DNA of 64,000 nucleotides from Bolinopsis microptera (Eukaryota > Ctenophora > Tentaculata > Lobata > Bolinopsidae), in the NCBI RefSeq assembly GCF_026151205.1, contig NC_087078.1, forward strand, positions 2,357,675-2,421,674. Direction: 5' to 3'. The translations under genes and the position numbers were made by a program. Under the pieces are notes generated by a model. The model did no database searches. It saw only the letters and a program-made list of their open reading frames with translations, and was not told the DNA's origin. Shown here piece after piece: positions 11,701-25,200 of the stretch; positions within the stretch are counted from its first letter, which is position 1; each line of letters begins with the position of its first letter.

Positions 11701-13235
11701 AGTGTATCGTTGTCGAGTTGCGTTCTGAATCTCCTGTATCTTAGCTGCTGCTTCGTTAATTGCCGCAGTTGTTGCCTGCAGTAAAAAATATATTAGATAT
11801 AAATCCGTGGGGTGGGTTGAGGTGGGGTGAGGTAGGTTGAGGTGAGGTGAGGTGAGGTGAGGTGAGGTGAGGCGAGGTGAGGTGAGGTGGATAAGGTGAG
11901 GTGAGGTGAGGTGAGGTGAGGCGAGGTGAGGTGAGGTGAGGTGAGGTGAAGTGAGGTGAGGTGAGGTGAGGTGAGGTGAGGTGAGGTGAGGTGAGGTGAG
12001 GCGAGGCGAGGTGAGGTGAGGTGAGGTGAGGTAGGTTGAGGTGAGGTGAGGTGAGGTGAGGTGAGGTGAGGCGAGGTGAGGTGAGGTGGATAAGGTGAGG
12101 TGAGGTGAGGTGAGGTGAGGTGAGGTGAGGTGAGGTGAGGTGAGGTGAGGTGAGGTGAGGTGAGGTGAGGTGAGGTGAGGTGAGGTGAGGTGAGGTGAGG
12201 TGAGGTGAGGTGAGGCGAGGTGAGGTGAGGTGGATAAGGTGAGGTGAGGTGAGGTGAGGTGAGGTGAAGTGAGGTGAGGTGAGGTGAGGTGAGGTGAGGT
12301 GAGGTGAGGTGAGGTGAGGTGAGGTGAGGTGAGGTGAGGTGAGGTGAGGTGAGGTGAGGTGAGGTGAGGTGAGGTGAGGTGAGGTGAGGTGAGGTGAGGT
12401 GAGGTGAGGTGAGGTGAGGTGAGGCGCAGGGGCGTGGCCAGCAAGTGGGGGGGAGCAGCTGTTTCCCTTAATTAAAATTAGTTGAAAAGAAAGGTAGTAG
12501 CGTGATGACTATTGGCTAAAGATACGAACAAATGACTAATATCAGTGTTTCCCCTGTTTGTTACTTTTGTTATGTTACACTTCAAGGCTTCCTCACGACT
12601 AGGACCATCGAGAATTGCAAATGTTTTACAGTTGATTTGCCGTTCAGCAAAGACGTGTACTGACACGTGACAGCCATTAAACAATCAACTTCAATCAGCA
12701 ATAAATTAAATCCCATAATCACTGTCACGTGTCAAAACAAGTGTGGCTGCTCACCAATTACCAAGTCTACTAAAGCAGTGCTATAATTACGGTAACTATT
12801 ATCAGTTGCAACTATCTAGTTGCAGCTGATAACAAGACATTCCGCTAATTAGCTGATAACATACCACCCTCTTGGGAATTACACATAGCAACTATATAAT
12901 TGTACTGTGAAATTCAGATCTGTATATTCTGAGATATCAAGCATGCACAACACATCTTGACAGTATAACTCATAACATCATAACACATCTTGACAGCATA
13001 ACACATCTTGACAGTATCAAAGAAGCCAGATCCTTCCATTTTCCCGGGAATTTCCCGGAAATCCAACGTGGAATTCTATTCTACAGTAAAAACTTACCGC
13101 CATCTCCTGATCCACGATATTATCCATGCTAGTCTCCTCCTTAGCACAAAGCTTAGCAACATCGTGTAGGGCAGCACACAGTTGCTGCGTCCTGCCCTCT
13201 ACAAGTCCTGACAAACTGTCTTCTACTGTCAGCGA
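8716..13235 (-). CDS. HIP1R: HIP1R THATCH (I/LWEQ) actin-binding exons, C-terminus
   Basis: Seven exons (13235-13098, 11775-11686, 11149-11045, 10147-9995, 9811-9722, 9408-9280, 8850-8716), all phase 0, encode about residues 677-955. Recognisable THATCH blocks include DNIVDQEMA, the KILGSC/LQREIVQSG helix, HSRWTEGLLSAAKAVGWGA, SHEIAASTAQLVAASRVKA and the final dimerisation helix MQVKILELENEL. In the family this five-helix bundle with its latch helix binds F-actin. The intron after 11045 starts with GC instead of GT (AG|GCAAGT), and the neighbouring phase-0 exons require that donor. The TAG stop is at 8716-8718. Two tandem arrays lie beside the acceptors at 13235 and 11775. Confidence 0.95.
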
Positions 13236-16200
13236 CTGAAACGGTAATTGGGTAATTATATAATTGGGTAATTATATAATTGGGTAATTATATAATTGGG
13301 TAATTATATAATTGGGTAATTATATAATTGGGTAATTACACGGTTGATCAGTTGGCTGGTTAATTGAGCGACGCGGGTGGTTTATGGATTAGCTTGCCCA
13401 CAAATCAAGACTACGATTTATGTATGATATTTTGCCTGTTTACTTCTAAGTTCTATGTTTAATACCCGTTCAATATATGTAATAATAAACTTTATGTGGT
13501 TTTCTAGCCGTGAGTTCTGCGAAAGTGTATAATTACTGATACTCAGTTCTACTACTGCTACTACTGTGATATAGATAATCTCTTGCAATCTATCATGCTA
13601 TCGTGATTAGTATATTACTGTAGTTTCCAGACCAGATGGCTTCAACATACGAATATAATATATTCCAGCCTCATCAGATATAGCCCCACAAAGTCAAATT
13701 AGACGAATTAGCTAATATCATAATCTTAATATCATTCCACTGAGCTGATATATTATTATTTTTACTCTCACCATAAAATATGCTATATTTACCTCCTTAA
13801 GTCCTTGTGTTGTGTTGTTAACCTCCAAGGGTTTATATCTGTTTCATTTATACACTGTCGTTGAATCTACAGTGCTGATACCGCGAAACAGTTGCTAAAG
13901 TTCGTTGCACGCTTGAATGTTTCGGTATGTGACTTGATATTGATATATCAATGTTAAAGTTATTGTAGTTACGTTCGTAAATATGATACGCCGCCTATCT
14001 TTTGGTATGTAGCTCAATAGTGATGCTAACGTTGTAATGTTGATGTAGAACATATCAATGTAATAATTACCGCCTATATAATAATTATAGTAATTAAATT
14101 AATTACTATTAGGTCATTCTTATGAGTTATGGCTATTGTTTTGACTCTGTATCCTCTATCCATCACTAATTTTATGTAGAGCAATCAACAAACAATACAT
14201 TATATAATATATATTACTTTTGACTGACAGACTGACTAATCTAACGTGTAAATCGAACAAGACTATTGTTACACGCTGTAATAATGATAATTATATAATC
14301 ACATAATCATATAATTACTGATTACGCTCGAGTTACACTACTAACTTTACTCTATCAAGTCTGTGATATCAGCGATCTATTTCCTCAAAAGAGGGCACAC
14401 AACCAGATCATATCAATAATTGCTAGATCGAACAGCTGCTTTAAGACTCTAGCTATCTGCTAATCTGTATTTATAAGTTCACTCCGTTCAGTTTGTAATC
14501 TCCAGAGATCTTTCAGTCTCCAGAAGGTATGCTCAACTATATTCCAAATTTAATCACCCACCCTCCCCAGCCCTAAACAATTACTAAATCCAGCTGACCC
14601 CAGATACTCCGTACATCATTATAATAGTGGCCCGGTGGTTGGGATCAAATGCACGTGCGCCGTGCAGTTACTAATCAACCCACGCACGTTACCATAGCAA
14701 CCACCTACTTTAGATTATTCCTCTACCACATATTGGACCGGCTCACGTACATCATCAACCAGCTCATGTCCGATGAAGATAATCAGTTGTTGCGGTCTGA
14801 TAACTCAGAAATAGCATCACGATTCTTTTCTAATTTCTCCTGACAAAAGAGAACATATTACATATGATATTAACATAATATAGCGCAATCACGAGGTCAG
14901 GAGAGCTAAGGAGAGAAAATAGAGAGAGGGAGAGAGAGAGATCGAGTGAAGTACTTTTCATAGTACTTTTCAAAGTTGATTATCGTATAATGCAGGGTAC
15001 TGGTGGTAATCTTGAGATTACATGCTGTGTGTGTCAGGTGCATCTCTTTTCTAGAGAGCAACGCTCACTCCGCCATTATGTCCTGATTATGTGCACCCCG
15101 GGCAGGCCACCTAACCAGTGCTCTTATCTCCGTGGGACCCCTAATAATGAGGGGGCAGGCTACCTAACCAGTGATCTTATATAGTTGGTGTTTTCTTTGG
15201 TTTCTATTACATTTCTTAAGTGCGTATATATGATATATGTATATATATATCATAACCTTATAATGATGTTTAGCTCTGGTTGAATATTTTACCATTTGTT
15301 TAACTTTGACAATTGGCAACAAATTTTGCATTTTGAACTGGAAGGGAATAGGGATCTCCGCAATTACTATATCATAAAATATACATAGCGTTAAGAACAC
15401 CTTCCCAATATCAATATGATTTCAGGGTATCTGAAGTAGATGTAATTTTCATCATGGACATTGGACATCTGAGAATCGTGCACTTCGTGGTGATAATATC
15501 ATTGTAGCAAGATTAATAGCTTTTTTGTTAATACTAAACATTAATAATCTCCATATAAACTGCCTGCAGGCCTGCTTCTTAACTTCTACAGACTAAGATT
15601 GAAGTTGGCTGGTAGAAGCCAGGGTATTATTAGCCAGGGTAATATCTTATGTAGACTAGTTTGACATGCCTGTCATGTTCTAACTTTTCATTTAACACCA
15701 TGCCAGCCACACATATTTGCAATATCTTTTCACAACTAGTTTCTAGACCAGTAAAAGTTCTCATTTAACACTACTTGATAATATATGCACGGGCTTGTAA
15801 CTTGACTTAGGTAGTTATCGACAAATATTTAGTTTCTTTGACTTACAAATAATTTGTATCATTGTATAGATTTAGCCATGCTTGTCTCAGAACACACTGC
15901 CATAACTCTTGAAAACCTCGGATTGTCGATGAATTACCACATACTTGACTATTGCCACTGTAACTATTTAGAAGTCCGAATTCTATTCTTACGATTCACT
16001 GTCACGGTTCACTCTCCCTCTTCCTAACTGATGATGCTGATTTACCAGGTTACCATGTGCATTGTGCGAGTGGGAGCCCCAAACACTGGTGGTAATTCAA
16101 TCAGGGAGCTGGCGAGTGGTGAAAGGGTAGTGCCCTCTTTCTTGTGCTATTTGTTGGTGTATCCTGTTGGTGTCGCTAACTCTTTGTTAATTTAACTGTG

Positions 16201-19200
16201 CCAAACCACCATTTGTAATAGTGCTAATGAGTACCGAGTAGTCACCTCTTTGTAGATCTTTCTTTGTAGTGATCTTGTTTTTGTAGGAGGGATTTTTTGC
16301 AAAGTAAAGGGTTCCGCACGGCTGATGAAGAATCAACTGCTTCATTTTTAAACATCTAGAGAGGCACATTCAGAAGTCAGACCTTTGGCAGTCATATAAA
16401 GAGTTTTAAATCTTCTTCGGAGTTTAGTATAGAGCTCCAAAGCTTAAGATACACTAAGTCGAGAGTTTTGGGGCTTCATTCGTTTAGTTATTATATCAGA
16501 TCAGCCCTTAGATTGTTGAGTTTATAAGAGTTCGTCGCTATTTTAGATAGAACAGCACCGAAACGCGGCATTGTTGTGATTCCCCTTTATCGCAACTTTC
16601 AAGTTTCCCAAGACTGAAGTTTCCATGACAATGATTATAACTAAAATTTCCAGTCAAAACAAAGTTAAGAAGCGTCAAACGTTTTGGAGAGGGATCTAGT
16701 TGCAAGCTCCGTTTAACGTAACGCGTTTCTATGGAAACTTGTACTACCGAACTGTTAAACTGCTCAAAAACTAACGGGGACCTGATTTTTAAATAATTGA
16801 CAACCAAAAAAGGAGCTGTTCTGAGAATTCAGTTCATATGAAAAAAGCTAACGGGGAAACTGTTTTAAAAATAATCTATTACCAAAAAAGGAGCTATTTT
16901 GAGAATTTCTCTTACGAATATGATTAGTTCATAGCAATTATTATAGACTTAAAACGATACTCTGGAGAGCCTAGTTGTGAGATTTAAATTTGAGAACCAT
17001 ATTCCAAGACATCATTTCAAAAATTCTTTTCATATTTTCTTTTATACATTTCGATTTGATTAGGGTTTCCCGAACGATTTATATTCCTAAAACGATTTAT
17101 ATTCCACAATAACAGGATTTGTAGAATATACAGTAAAACCCCAATTTACTGCAAACCCCGATTTACTACGGATGTTTCCTTTCCCCAAACTCTGTGTAGT
17201 AATTTCTACACAATAGCTGTGTTGAGCGGTTTTCGGTGGGGGAGGGTGGTCTAAAATGACAAAAATTGGTCTACGTAATAACAATGGCCGTTAACATTAG
17301 ACCGTACATAACCTTGACATACTGATACACATTATGTTAGGGTCATTAAACATGTTTATGATTTGGCAAATGACTTGTTTATGATTTGGCAAATGACTTC
17401 ATATTTGGAAAATACACAAAAATAATATGTTTTGGGACTTTTTCAAAACATTTTTCATAGGTATATAACAGTAAGCCTCAAATCTTGTCAAATGTAACAG
17501 ATCTGTCGTAGAAAGTTTTCAAAGAAATGCTACGTGTGGGGGCAGCTGCAGGTCAAGTGCCGAGAGGCAATTTTAATGATGATGAAAATAAATGGAGTCA
17601 AAAGAACCGCGTTGTAGTACTATTATGAACATTGTCCACGTTTTAGCTATATATCGTATTACGTTTTAGCTTTATATCAGTTGTTTTAATGTTGTGTCAA
17701 TAGGATCTTATTGCATTGTTTTTCTATCGTACTTGAAGGTTTTTATGCTTTTAAGATTATGGTTTCAGAGTTACAGATCTATTGCGACTAGTGTGATTTT
17801 TAGTTGTATGTTGAAACGCAGAAAGCCTCATAGCCACGTGCCTGCGAATATTCATGCCAAAAGAAAACAATGCGGACTAATGTTCTAATAATTATAACTA
17901 ATGGGCATCTCGGATATTTAAGACAGCATAATTTAATTTTTGAGAGTATGAGAATCCCAACTCTGTTCAAAATAGTATCATTTGTCTAACTCTTCAAATT
18001 ATGAGTTATCCACTCACATGAGTGAAAACTAACCATTATGGTTAGTAGCTCGTTGGGATAGTATAGGAATTCTGGTTCCTATAGTTGGGAATGAGGTAGT
18101 TTTCTGTTCACAGATCGCCCTCTAAACTTACAAGGAAATATTTCCTGTAAATCCTTGGTATATAAGCAACATTTGACAGAGCATAGTGTGGAGTGAGCTA
18201 TGTGCCCATCCTTGGAGAACCCGGTGGATGTCCTTGCTGTACGGCAGTTTTAAACAAGGAACTGAAACCGAGGGGTTCCGTTCAGGCCCTTTACACTTTG
18301 TTTCTGTCTAGTTCTAATGTACCGTCACAATAGTGACTTTAATATATTATAACGGTTCTTATATACCGTTACAATAATGACTTTAATATCTATAAAGACA
18401 ATTTCGATCGAAAGTATGAGTTTATAAAGTTTAAATCCTCATGCTTTCGTATTTCTAATTGAAGTCAATGCGTAACTTCCTAATCTCTGCTGGCAGGGGT
18501 GTACGAATGGGGGGCCAAATTCTAAATTCTTCGCGCCAAAGCCTGGATTTCAAAAAATTTTCGGGCAAGGACAAAAGGAATTTGCGGAATCTCGATTTTT
18601 CCCATTCTCCGCGACAAATCGCGATTTTTTCAGTTCTCTGAGGACCAAATTCGAGTATTTTCCTTTAAATCTGCGGGCCAAATATCACGTTTTCTAAAAG
18701 TATATGAAACCAATCACATCCAAATCCTTCCGAATGTATGTACAGACTTCAGAAAACCGAACAAATATTTTCGGCTCATAATGATCAGGGTAGCATGAAA
18801 CATGAACAAAAATAGTTTCCAGAAAAACTTTGAATTCTGCCTCAGATATGTATGGTATCTGAGTATTCTTTCTTTTTGAATATTTAGTTTCAAGAATTAG
18901 TTAAGGTGAATAGTCATTAATGACGCAGGGTTGAGGTGGCATTGAGCTCAAGTCACTTCCCTATAGGCTATAAGTAGTCACCACTTGTCACCACTTCAAA
19001 AAGTTTTGACAAATATCAGCAAATGCACTTGTACTGCATAATCTATTGAAAGTTATAAATTATATATCTTTATTATTTTGTTTGATTATACCGTATTTAT
19101 TGTCATATTAGATTATTGTATTTTTCGTTTGATTGTAAATGTAAGTCATGCGTATCTTTGACATTTACAGCAGATCGAATATTCACGATTTGTTTTGTTT

Positions 19201-22200
19201 TACATGCCTTTAGTTACAACTTTCAAAGTCTCTTGTTGAAAGTAAATAGTCAACAAAAAAAGATTTCGGAAATATATCTGTTTTATCTGTTCTTGTTCGC
19301 AACAATATCTTCAGATTAACCAACACTTGAGGCACTGGAAATCACCTGTTGACAAGTCCAACTCAACACTCATTAATTATTACTCCCTTTATCACACCAG
19401 ATATTGAATAATAACCGATTAATTACATAATTACAGATTAATTAATTAACCGATCATAACAGTTCTACTAGAGCAATGAAAGTGGTAGACGTTTCAACGA
19501 TAGAAACAGAGCATTTATCTGACTATCTGGATGTAAACAGTAACTGGTATACACTGTTAACAGTGTATCACGTGCTGATAACGATTCTATCTTTCTTTGG
19601 AAATGCCGGGGTACTATTCCTCTCGCACAGGTCCGTTACATTAATGAACCTTTAAACTTATCACTATTCGTAGAGGGTTAGTGATGAATATTTCTTGCAA
19701 GAAATACTATTTTATAAGCAAGTTAGTTCTGAACCTTCAGAGAAATAATTCTAAACTGAAACTAAACCCCAGATCCAATGCAGTCCCAGTGGACTGTGTA
19801 TCCCTGGTCCTGGTAGAAGTGCTTGCAGCGCTACACATCCTCCTCTCCCTCACCTCCCTAATCTCCTCCAGTGCAACTCTCATCGCACAACGCTGGATAC
19901 TCTCCCCACCCTGGTGTGCAATCCAAGGCTTCATCTCGTATGTCTGTGTGGCAACACAGCTCTACATTGTTTTCCTTTGCACGTGCTACAAAGTATACGC
20001 GCTGCGCCACCCTCTAGCCTCGCCCGGGCGAGTTATCCGCAGGTTCATCGTTATCTTAGTGGTAGTTATCCTCTCTGTAATGTTCACATCCATCATGGGA
20101 GAGCACTACTACTTCTCACCTACACTCTTATCTTGTAGACTCTCACATGAACTAGGCTCTACAAGCTCACTGCTCGTTCTGGCTGGTTTCTTCTTCATTC
20201 TACCTCTAATCCTTACCATTCTCTTCAATATCCTCGTGCTTGTGGACAGCGCTAAGAAGAGTGGCCGCTCAACCAGGCAGAGAGACAATGTACGGACAAT
20301 GTTTGCAGTGTGCACGCTCAGTGCCGGGTGTTATCTCCCCATTATGGTGGTTTTCATGTACCAAACATCGCACACAGCCGCACCCTGGGTGGTGGTCACC
20401 GCAGTGGAGATATTCTACATCAGTACCTACGTGAACCCTTTCTTGTACGTGGCTATCAGTTCAGGGTTCAGGCGGTTCTTGGTAAAAGGGCGCCGCGCGG
20501 AACAAAGCCAGGACAATGGAGCAGGTACAGATCCAGAGGACACGATAACACAAGTTACTACAGCTCAGAAGATAAGGACGAGTACTGCGGAGGAGCTGAA
20601 ACCTATCCCGACATCACGTGGTGCGTCACGTGGTGCGTCACCATCACCACCTCCTTTAGAGGCGCCAAAGGGAGTGTTTGCACGTGCGTACGATCAGGCT
20701 CTTAGGAAGAGTAGTGTTGCTACTGATTACGAGGAGAATTGGGAGTACTATTTCGCATCTTAGAGAGCAAGCTTCTACTTAATGTGAATACTATAAGCCA
20801 AACCAAGGCATCATTTAAAATAAAAAGTACAATCATCACGAAGCACCCGTTATCAGAAAACTAGAAACTCCAAAGCAAATAACACGTGATATCTAACAAG
20901 ACAACAACAAGTCACGTGATATATATCGTACCTCAAGAGCTGTTACAAAGCTTGTGATCAGATCCTCAGTTTGTCGATGTAACAGATCGGCCTTGTCGCT
21001 CGCCAGGGACCCCATAGCAGCTCGGATGCACATGGCTACTTGGGTGAACTCTTGGGAGATCTGTTGTAGGTCTGATAACTTGTCCGCTGCTCGCAGTACA
21101 CTCCATCTGAGAGGTTGTGTGATAATTAGTTAAGTAATTAGATGATTAACCAGATGATTTATTAATTAGCTTATTTATTTAGGAGTGAATTTAATTATAA
21201 TTAATTTACTAATATTTATTACCTAGCACGATTGATGATTGATGATTATAATTATTGGGATATGGTTCTAGTTTGTTTTTAAAAGGTGACAATGATTCTG
21301 TGATATGATTGGTCAATACTAAAGTTATCATTGTCACGTGTCTAAAACCAAAACTGTTCAGCTTTCTCACTCACCAAACAACATTTCTGTGCGAGTTATG
21401 ACTTAAAATGGTAGAGTGAACTTAAAACTAGTGATTGGATTGACTGATTTGAGTAGCTTATTGATAAACAATTATATTATTATGTGGATTCTTTTGGTGG
21501 TGATGTAGAACTAAGATTAGAAACTATAATTTGCATATTGTTGTATATCAATGTAACGCGAGACTTTGAGTAAATTGTACTGAAATCAATTAGTTGATTT
21601 CCGTTACTTTTTTAGTGGGCTGACAGGAGTAATAATCAAGTGATGGGCAATTATCACAGAAATTGTGAGAGATTTGTGTTGGTATCGGAGGGGGGTTGAC
21701 TTTATATTGCGGACCTAGTATAGGAAGTACTGTATTTTCTGAGTTGTACATTTTAGGATTATATCATTTGAGAACGACAAATGTTAGAGTTTTCCTAATT
21801 TTACAGTGTGTCATGTGACGACTGTGTATAATGAAATTTTCCGCGCACCATTTTGTGAGATCAACACTTAAAATGAGTAGATTTAGACTTGATGGTGCTC
21901 CTATTCCAGCAGTAGGTTTAGCACATAGTTTTAAATGTAAATTTGAGCGTTTATAACCTCAGTTATTTACAGGATACATTCCTTTTAAAACCTCGTGCTG
22001 TACAAATATATGTACCTGAATTCGGAACTGCAAGTGTCGTATTACAGTGTAAAGTGTTGTACATGACCATATGTTTAAAACGTTGCAGTATAATTTAATG
22101 TTGGCAGTCCAAAACATGTGTTTTATTTTACACTGCTGTATATATTATCATGGCAACAACAGCATGATATTAATTCTGGCAGGCAAGCTTGCAGGGATAT

Positions 22201-25200
22201 TTGTGCAGGAAAATTGTATCAAGTTTCATTTTCAAGCCAAGAATTCAAATATCAAACTTGTTTCTAGTACAAGATTTAAAATTGACTGAGAAGCCGACTG
22301 AGAAGCCGACTGAGAAGCTCACATCTTGATCACTTATCAGTAATATCTTCAATTCCACCTGGCTCAGCTATATCTAAATCTTACTTTTATCGAGCTCATC
22401 TCACTTGGAACCGACTTCCTCTTTCCCTTCGAGAGATTATCAGACCAGGTGTGTTTAAATCAGAACTTATTAAACACATCTGGAAGGAACATGTTTGTAC
22501 TGCATCTGTAGATATTGACCCTAGTTCAGATCCTGACAATTCTTTTTCTCCTGACTACGGGTAGTGTATTTCTTTATTTCTCTATTATTTTTGTTTTTAT
22601 TTTTATTTTTTTGAGGTACTCATCACGCATTTTTGCTTTATTCGGATACAATTTTGATTTAGTCTTTTATTATATATTCGATTATTTAAATTTTATCGTT
22701 AAAACTTCATTCCATTGGAAATATTACAAATCAGTAATTGAGAATTTTTGGGTTGTGGCAATTATTCTTAAAAACCTAGAAATGCCTCCTAAGGTCACAG
22801 CTCTTATTATTTGCCCATTTTTCTCCTTCTGCACTTGGGGCCCAATGTAATTGCTCGACTTTTCATCAGGTCTCTCGAGGCCTTTTGTTTGGTTATTTGG
22901 GTGTATTGGTGTCCCCTGATTGTTATCATCGCTGTACACTTGTCAAGGCATTTCTTGGTTTCTCTAGTCCATTTTTAGAAATTCTATACAAAATTGATAT
23001 TGTAATAAATTCTGATGATAATAATTGAAAGATTTCAATAAAAAAAAGTGGGAATAAAATAGTTTTCTTAGAGAAAAGTTTTAAAAAGGTGGAGGGAGAA
23101 CTTACAAAATATTTTGAATTCTATAAAACCTGCTATTCAACACATTTATGGGAAGGAAATTTGCCATTAGAAAGCAGCCAGCAATAGGAAAAACTGTTAA
23201 TAAGGAATAGAGTGCCACAGAGTCAAGGAGAATACCAGACGGGGTAAAAATAAGGAATTTGGAGAATGTTAAACTTGCCCATTCTTTTTTTCCGAATCAG
23301 ATGATATCTCAGTTAATAAGGTTCCTGTGTTTTTAGACTTTTCACTGAAATGTAACTCGAAAAACTTTATTAACATAGAACTAGACCGGTGCTGAAAGAT
23401 GATACTTACGTGGACAAACTATGACTACTATCAACGTAAAAATGATTAGACGATAGACATAGATCCAAGATTGTGCTAGACAGTCGATCGTTGTTTAATA
23501 ACTTTGAGAAATCAACACTTTACAATATGATATAATATCTAACATTTTTTTTTCACATCAATCTGATTTGAACATGTACTTTTAAAACTAGGTTTTGTAA
23601 AGGAAATTAGAAATTATACCTACGTAAGGCTTTAGTTTTAACTGATGGAAAAGTGTAAATTATCTTCCGTAACATCGTACGTACTTAATTAAGTAACGTT
23701 TATTTAGTGGGTTTTAAAATGTCTATTTGCTTATACCTGTCATGTATATAATATTTGTTTACATACTGCAGAATTTCGATTTAATAAATAGTATCGCATT
23801 TAATTAAAATTGCTTGATTATTAAATCAGCTGAAAAAGGTGACAGGTAATGCCAAATTCGGGAAATGATATTATGATACATACCTTTGGTTCATGACGAC
23901 GTTTTTTACGATGTTGTGACAGTTGTCCGTGACAGCAGTACATTCCTCCAAACTACACGTCTGTGCACAGTCCGCCTGCAATTAAATTGTTAATTACTTA
24001 ATTACTTAATTGTTAATTACTTAATTCATTAATTAAATTCTGTACATGTGAAGTCAGATCACCAGGATCTTTACAAGTGAGATTTGTGCACCAATTTTCA
24101 CAATAACAGGCGGGTTTGAGGGCGTCAGACCGCCATTGGCAGATTTAAACGCGTTTTAAATCTAGATATTATTGTTTTATCATCTTTCCCTCTTTTTAAC
24201 GTAATTAACTCGTAATGAATCAACAAATTTACACCAATTAACAATTTCCGAACAATTTTTAAATCATCGGAAAGGTAACAATTAACAAAACGAACATTGA
24301 CAACGAAACAACAAATATAACTTGCATTTCTGGAAAGCTGGAAAAATGAATATTAATCTTCGTAGAAAATCTTTCAAAATAAACAGTGGGTCATCAAAGT
24401 CCTACAATATGAAGACTGAAGAGACAGAGAATCTGAGAGACTATTTTACCTTGTTAAGAATGTAAAGGTTCTTGTTCTGATGGTTCTTGATATGAGCTAC
24501 ACTGGCTAGAAAACACTCCACCTCCCCCTTACTTAACGTCTCCCTGGTTTTATTTAATAGTATAACAACTCAATAACAATTAATGGAATAAATATTTGTT
24601 CTGAATAAATAACCTTCAAATTTAATGTGACACAAATAATAGGCTATTACTATCAGGTTTTCTTAAAGTTTAAGCTGTTTAACTTTTAATATTTATCCCG
24701 GTGTTTACCCACAAAGACAGTGTAATAACTGTTCCACACAACAATTCCCTTACCGCTGTATAGACTGTTTCTCCTTCTCATGCTTGACATTAAGATCTGC
24801 TCTCTGCATCTCAGCCTTGTGCATCAGGTTAGTCTTATCCTTCTCCGCTCTATCCAGATCAAACTTCAGCTTGTCCGCTAGACGGCCAGCTTCCTTTGCT
24901 TGTTGTCTTAGCTGTTCTACGTTTGATACCAGGCTGAAGGGTTTGTGGGTGTAAACGTCAGATATTTATAACATGCTGTACGTTTTAACATTAAAAACCT
25001 AAAAAAAGCCTTTTATTTAAGGCATTAAAATGTTGCCACTTAGATTGGAAAATGTTCCAATCGTCCCCTTCTGTTCTCAAGTCGACAGATAAAAGTTCAT
25101 ATATTTTACCCTCTCAATATCTCAATATCTCAAGTCACAGAGTCACTACTATCTCGAAGAACAGGTATTTAGTTGTTACCTGGAATTCTCATGCTTGACC

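Noticed and set aside
11602..12444. 280-residue minus-strand ORF of LTSPH repeats
   Set aside because: It is the open frame of a GGTGA array; only its last 30 residues before the donor at 11685 are a real HIP1R exon.
12425..12465. G-rich caggggcgtggccagc as a hAT-type transposon end
   Set aside because: No matching inverted end or target duplication was found, and the adjacent array obscures the other side.
20240..20705. Plus-strand ORFs of 64-131 residues in other frames of the GPCR
   Set aside because: Shadow frames of the receptor exon; the receptor frame carries the TM motifs.
22515..22850. 111-residue hydrophobic ORF
   Set aside because: It overlaps the LINE reverse-transcriptase end in another frame and then its T-rich 3' UTR.
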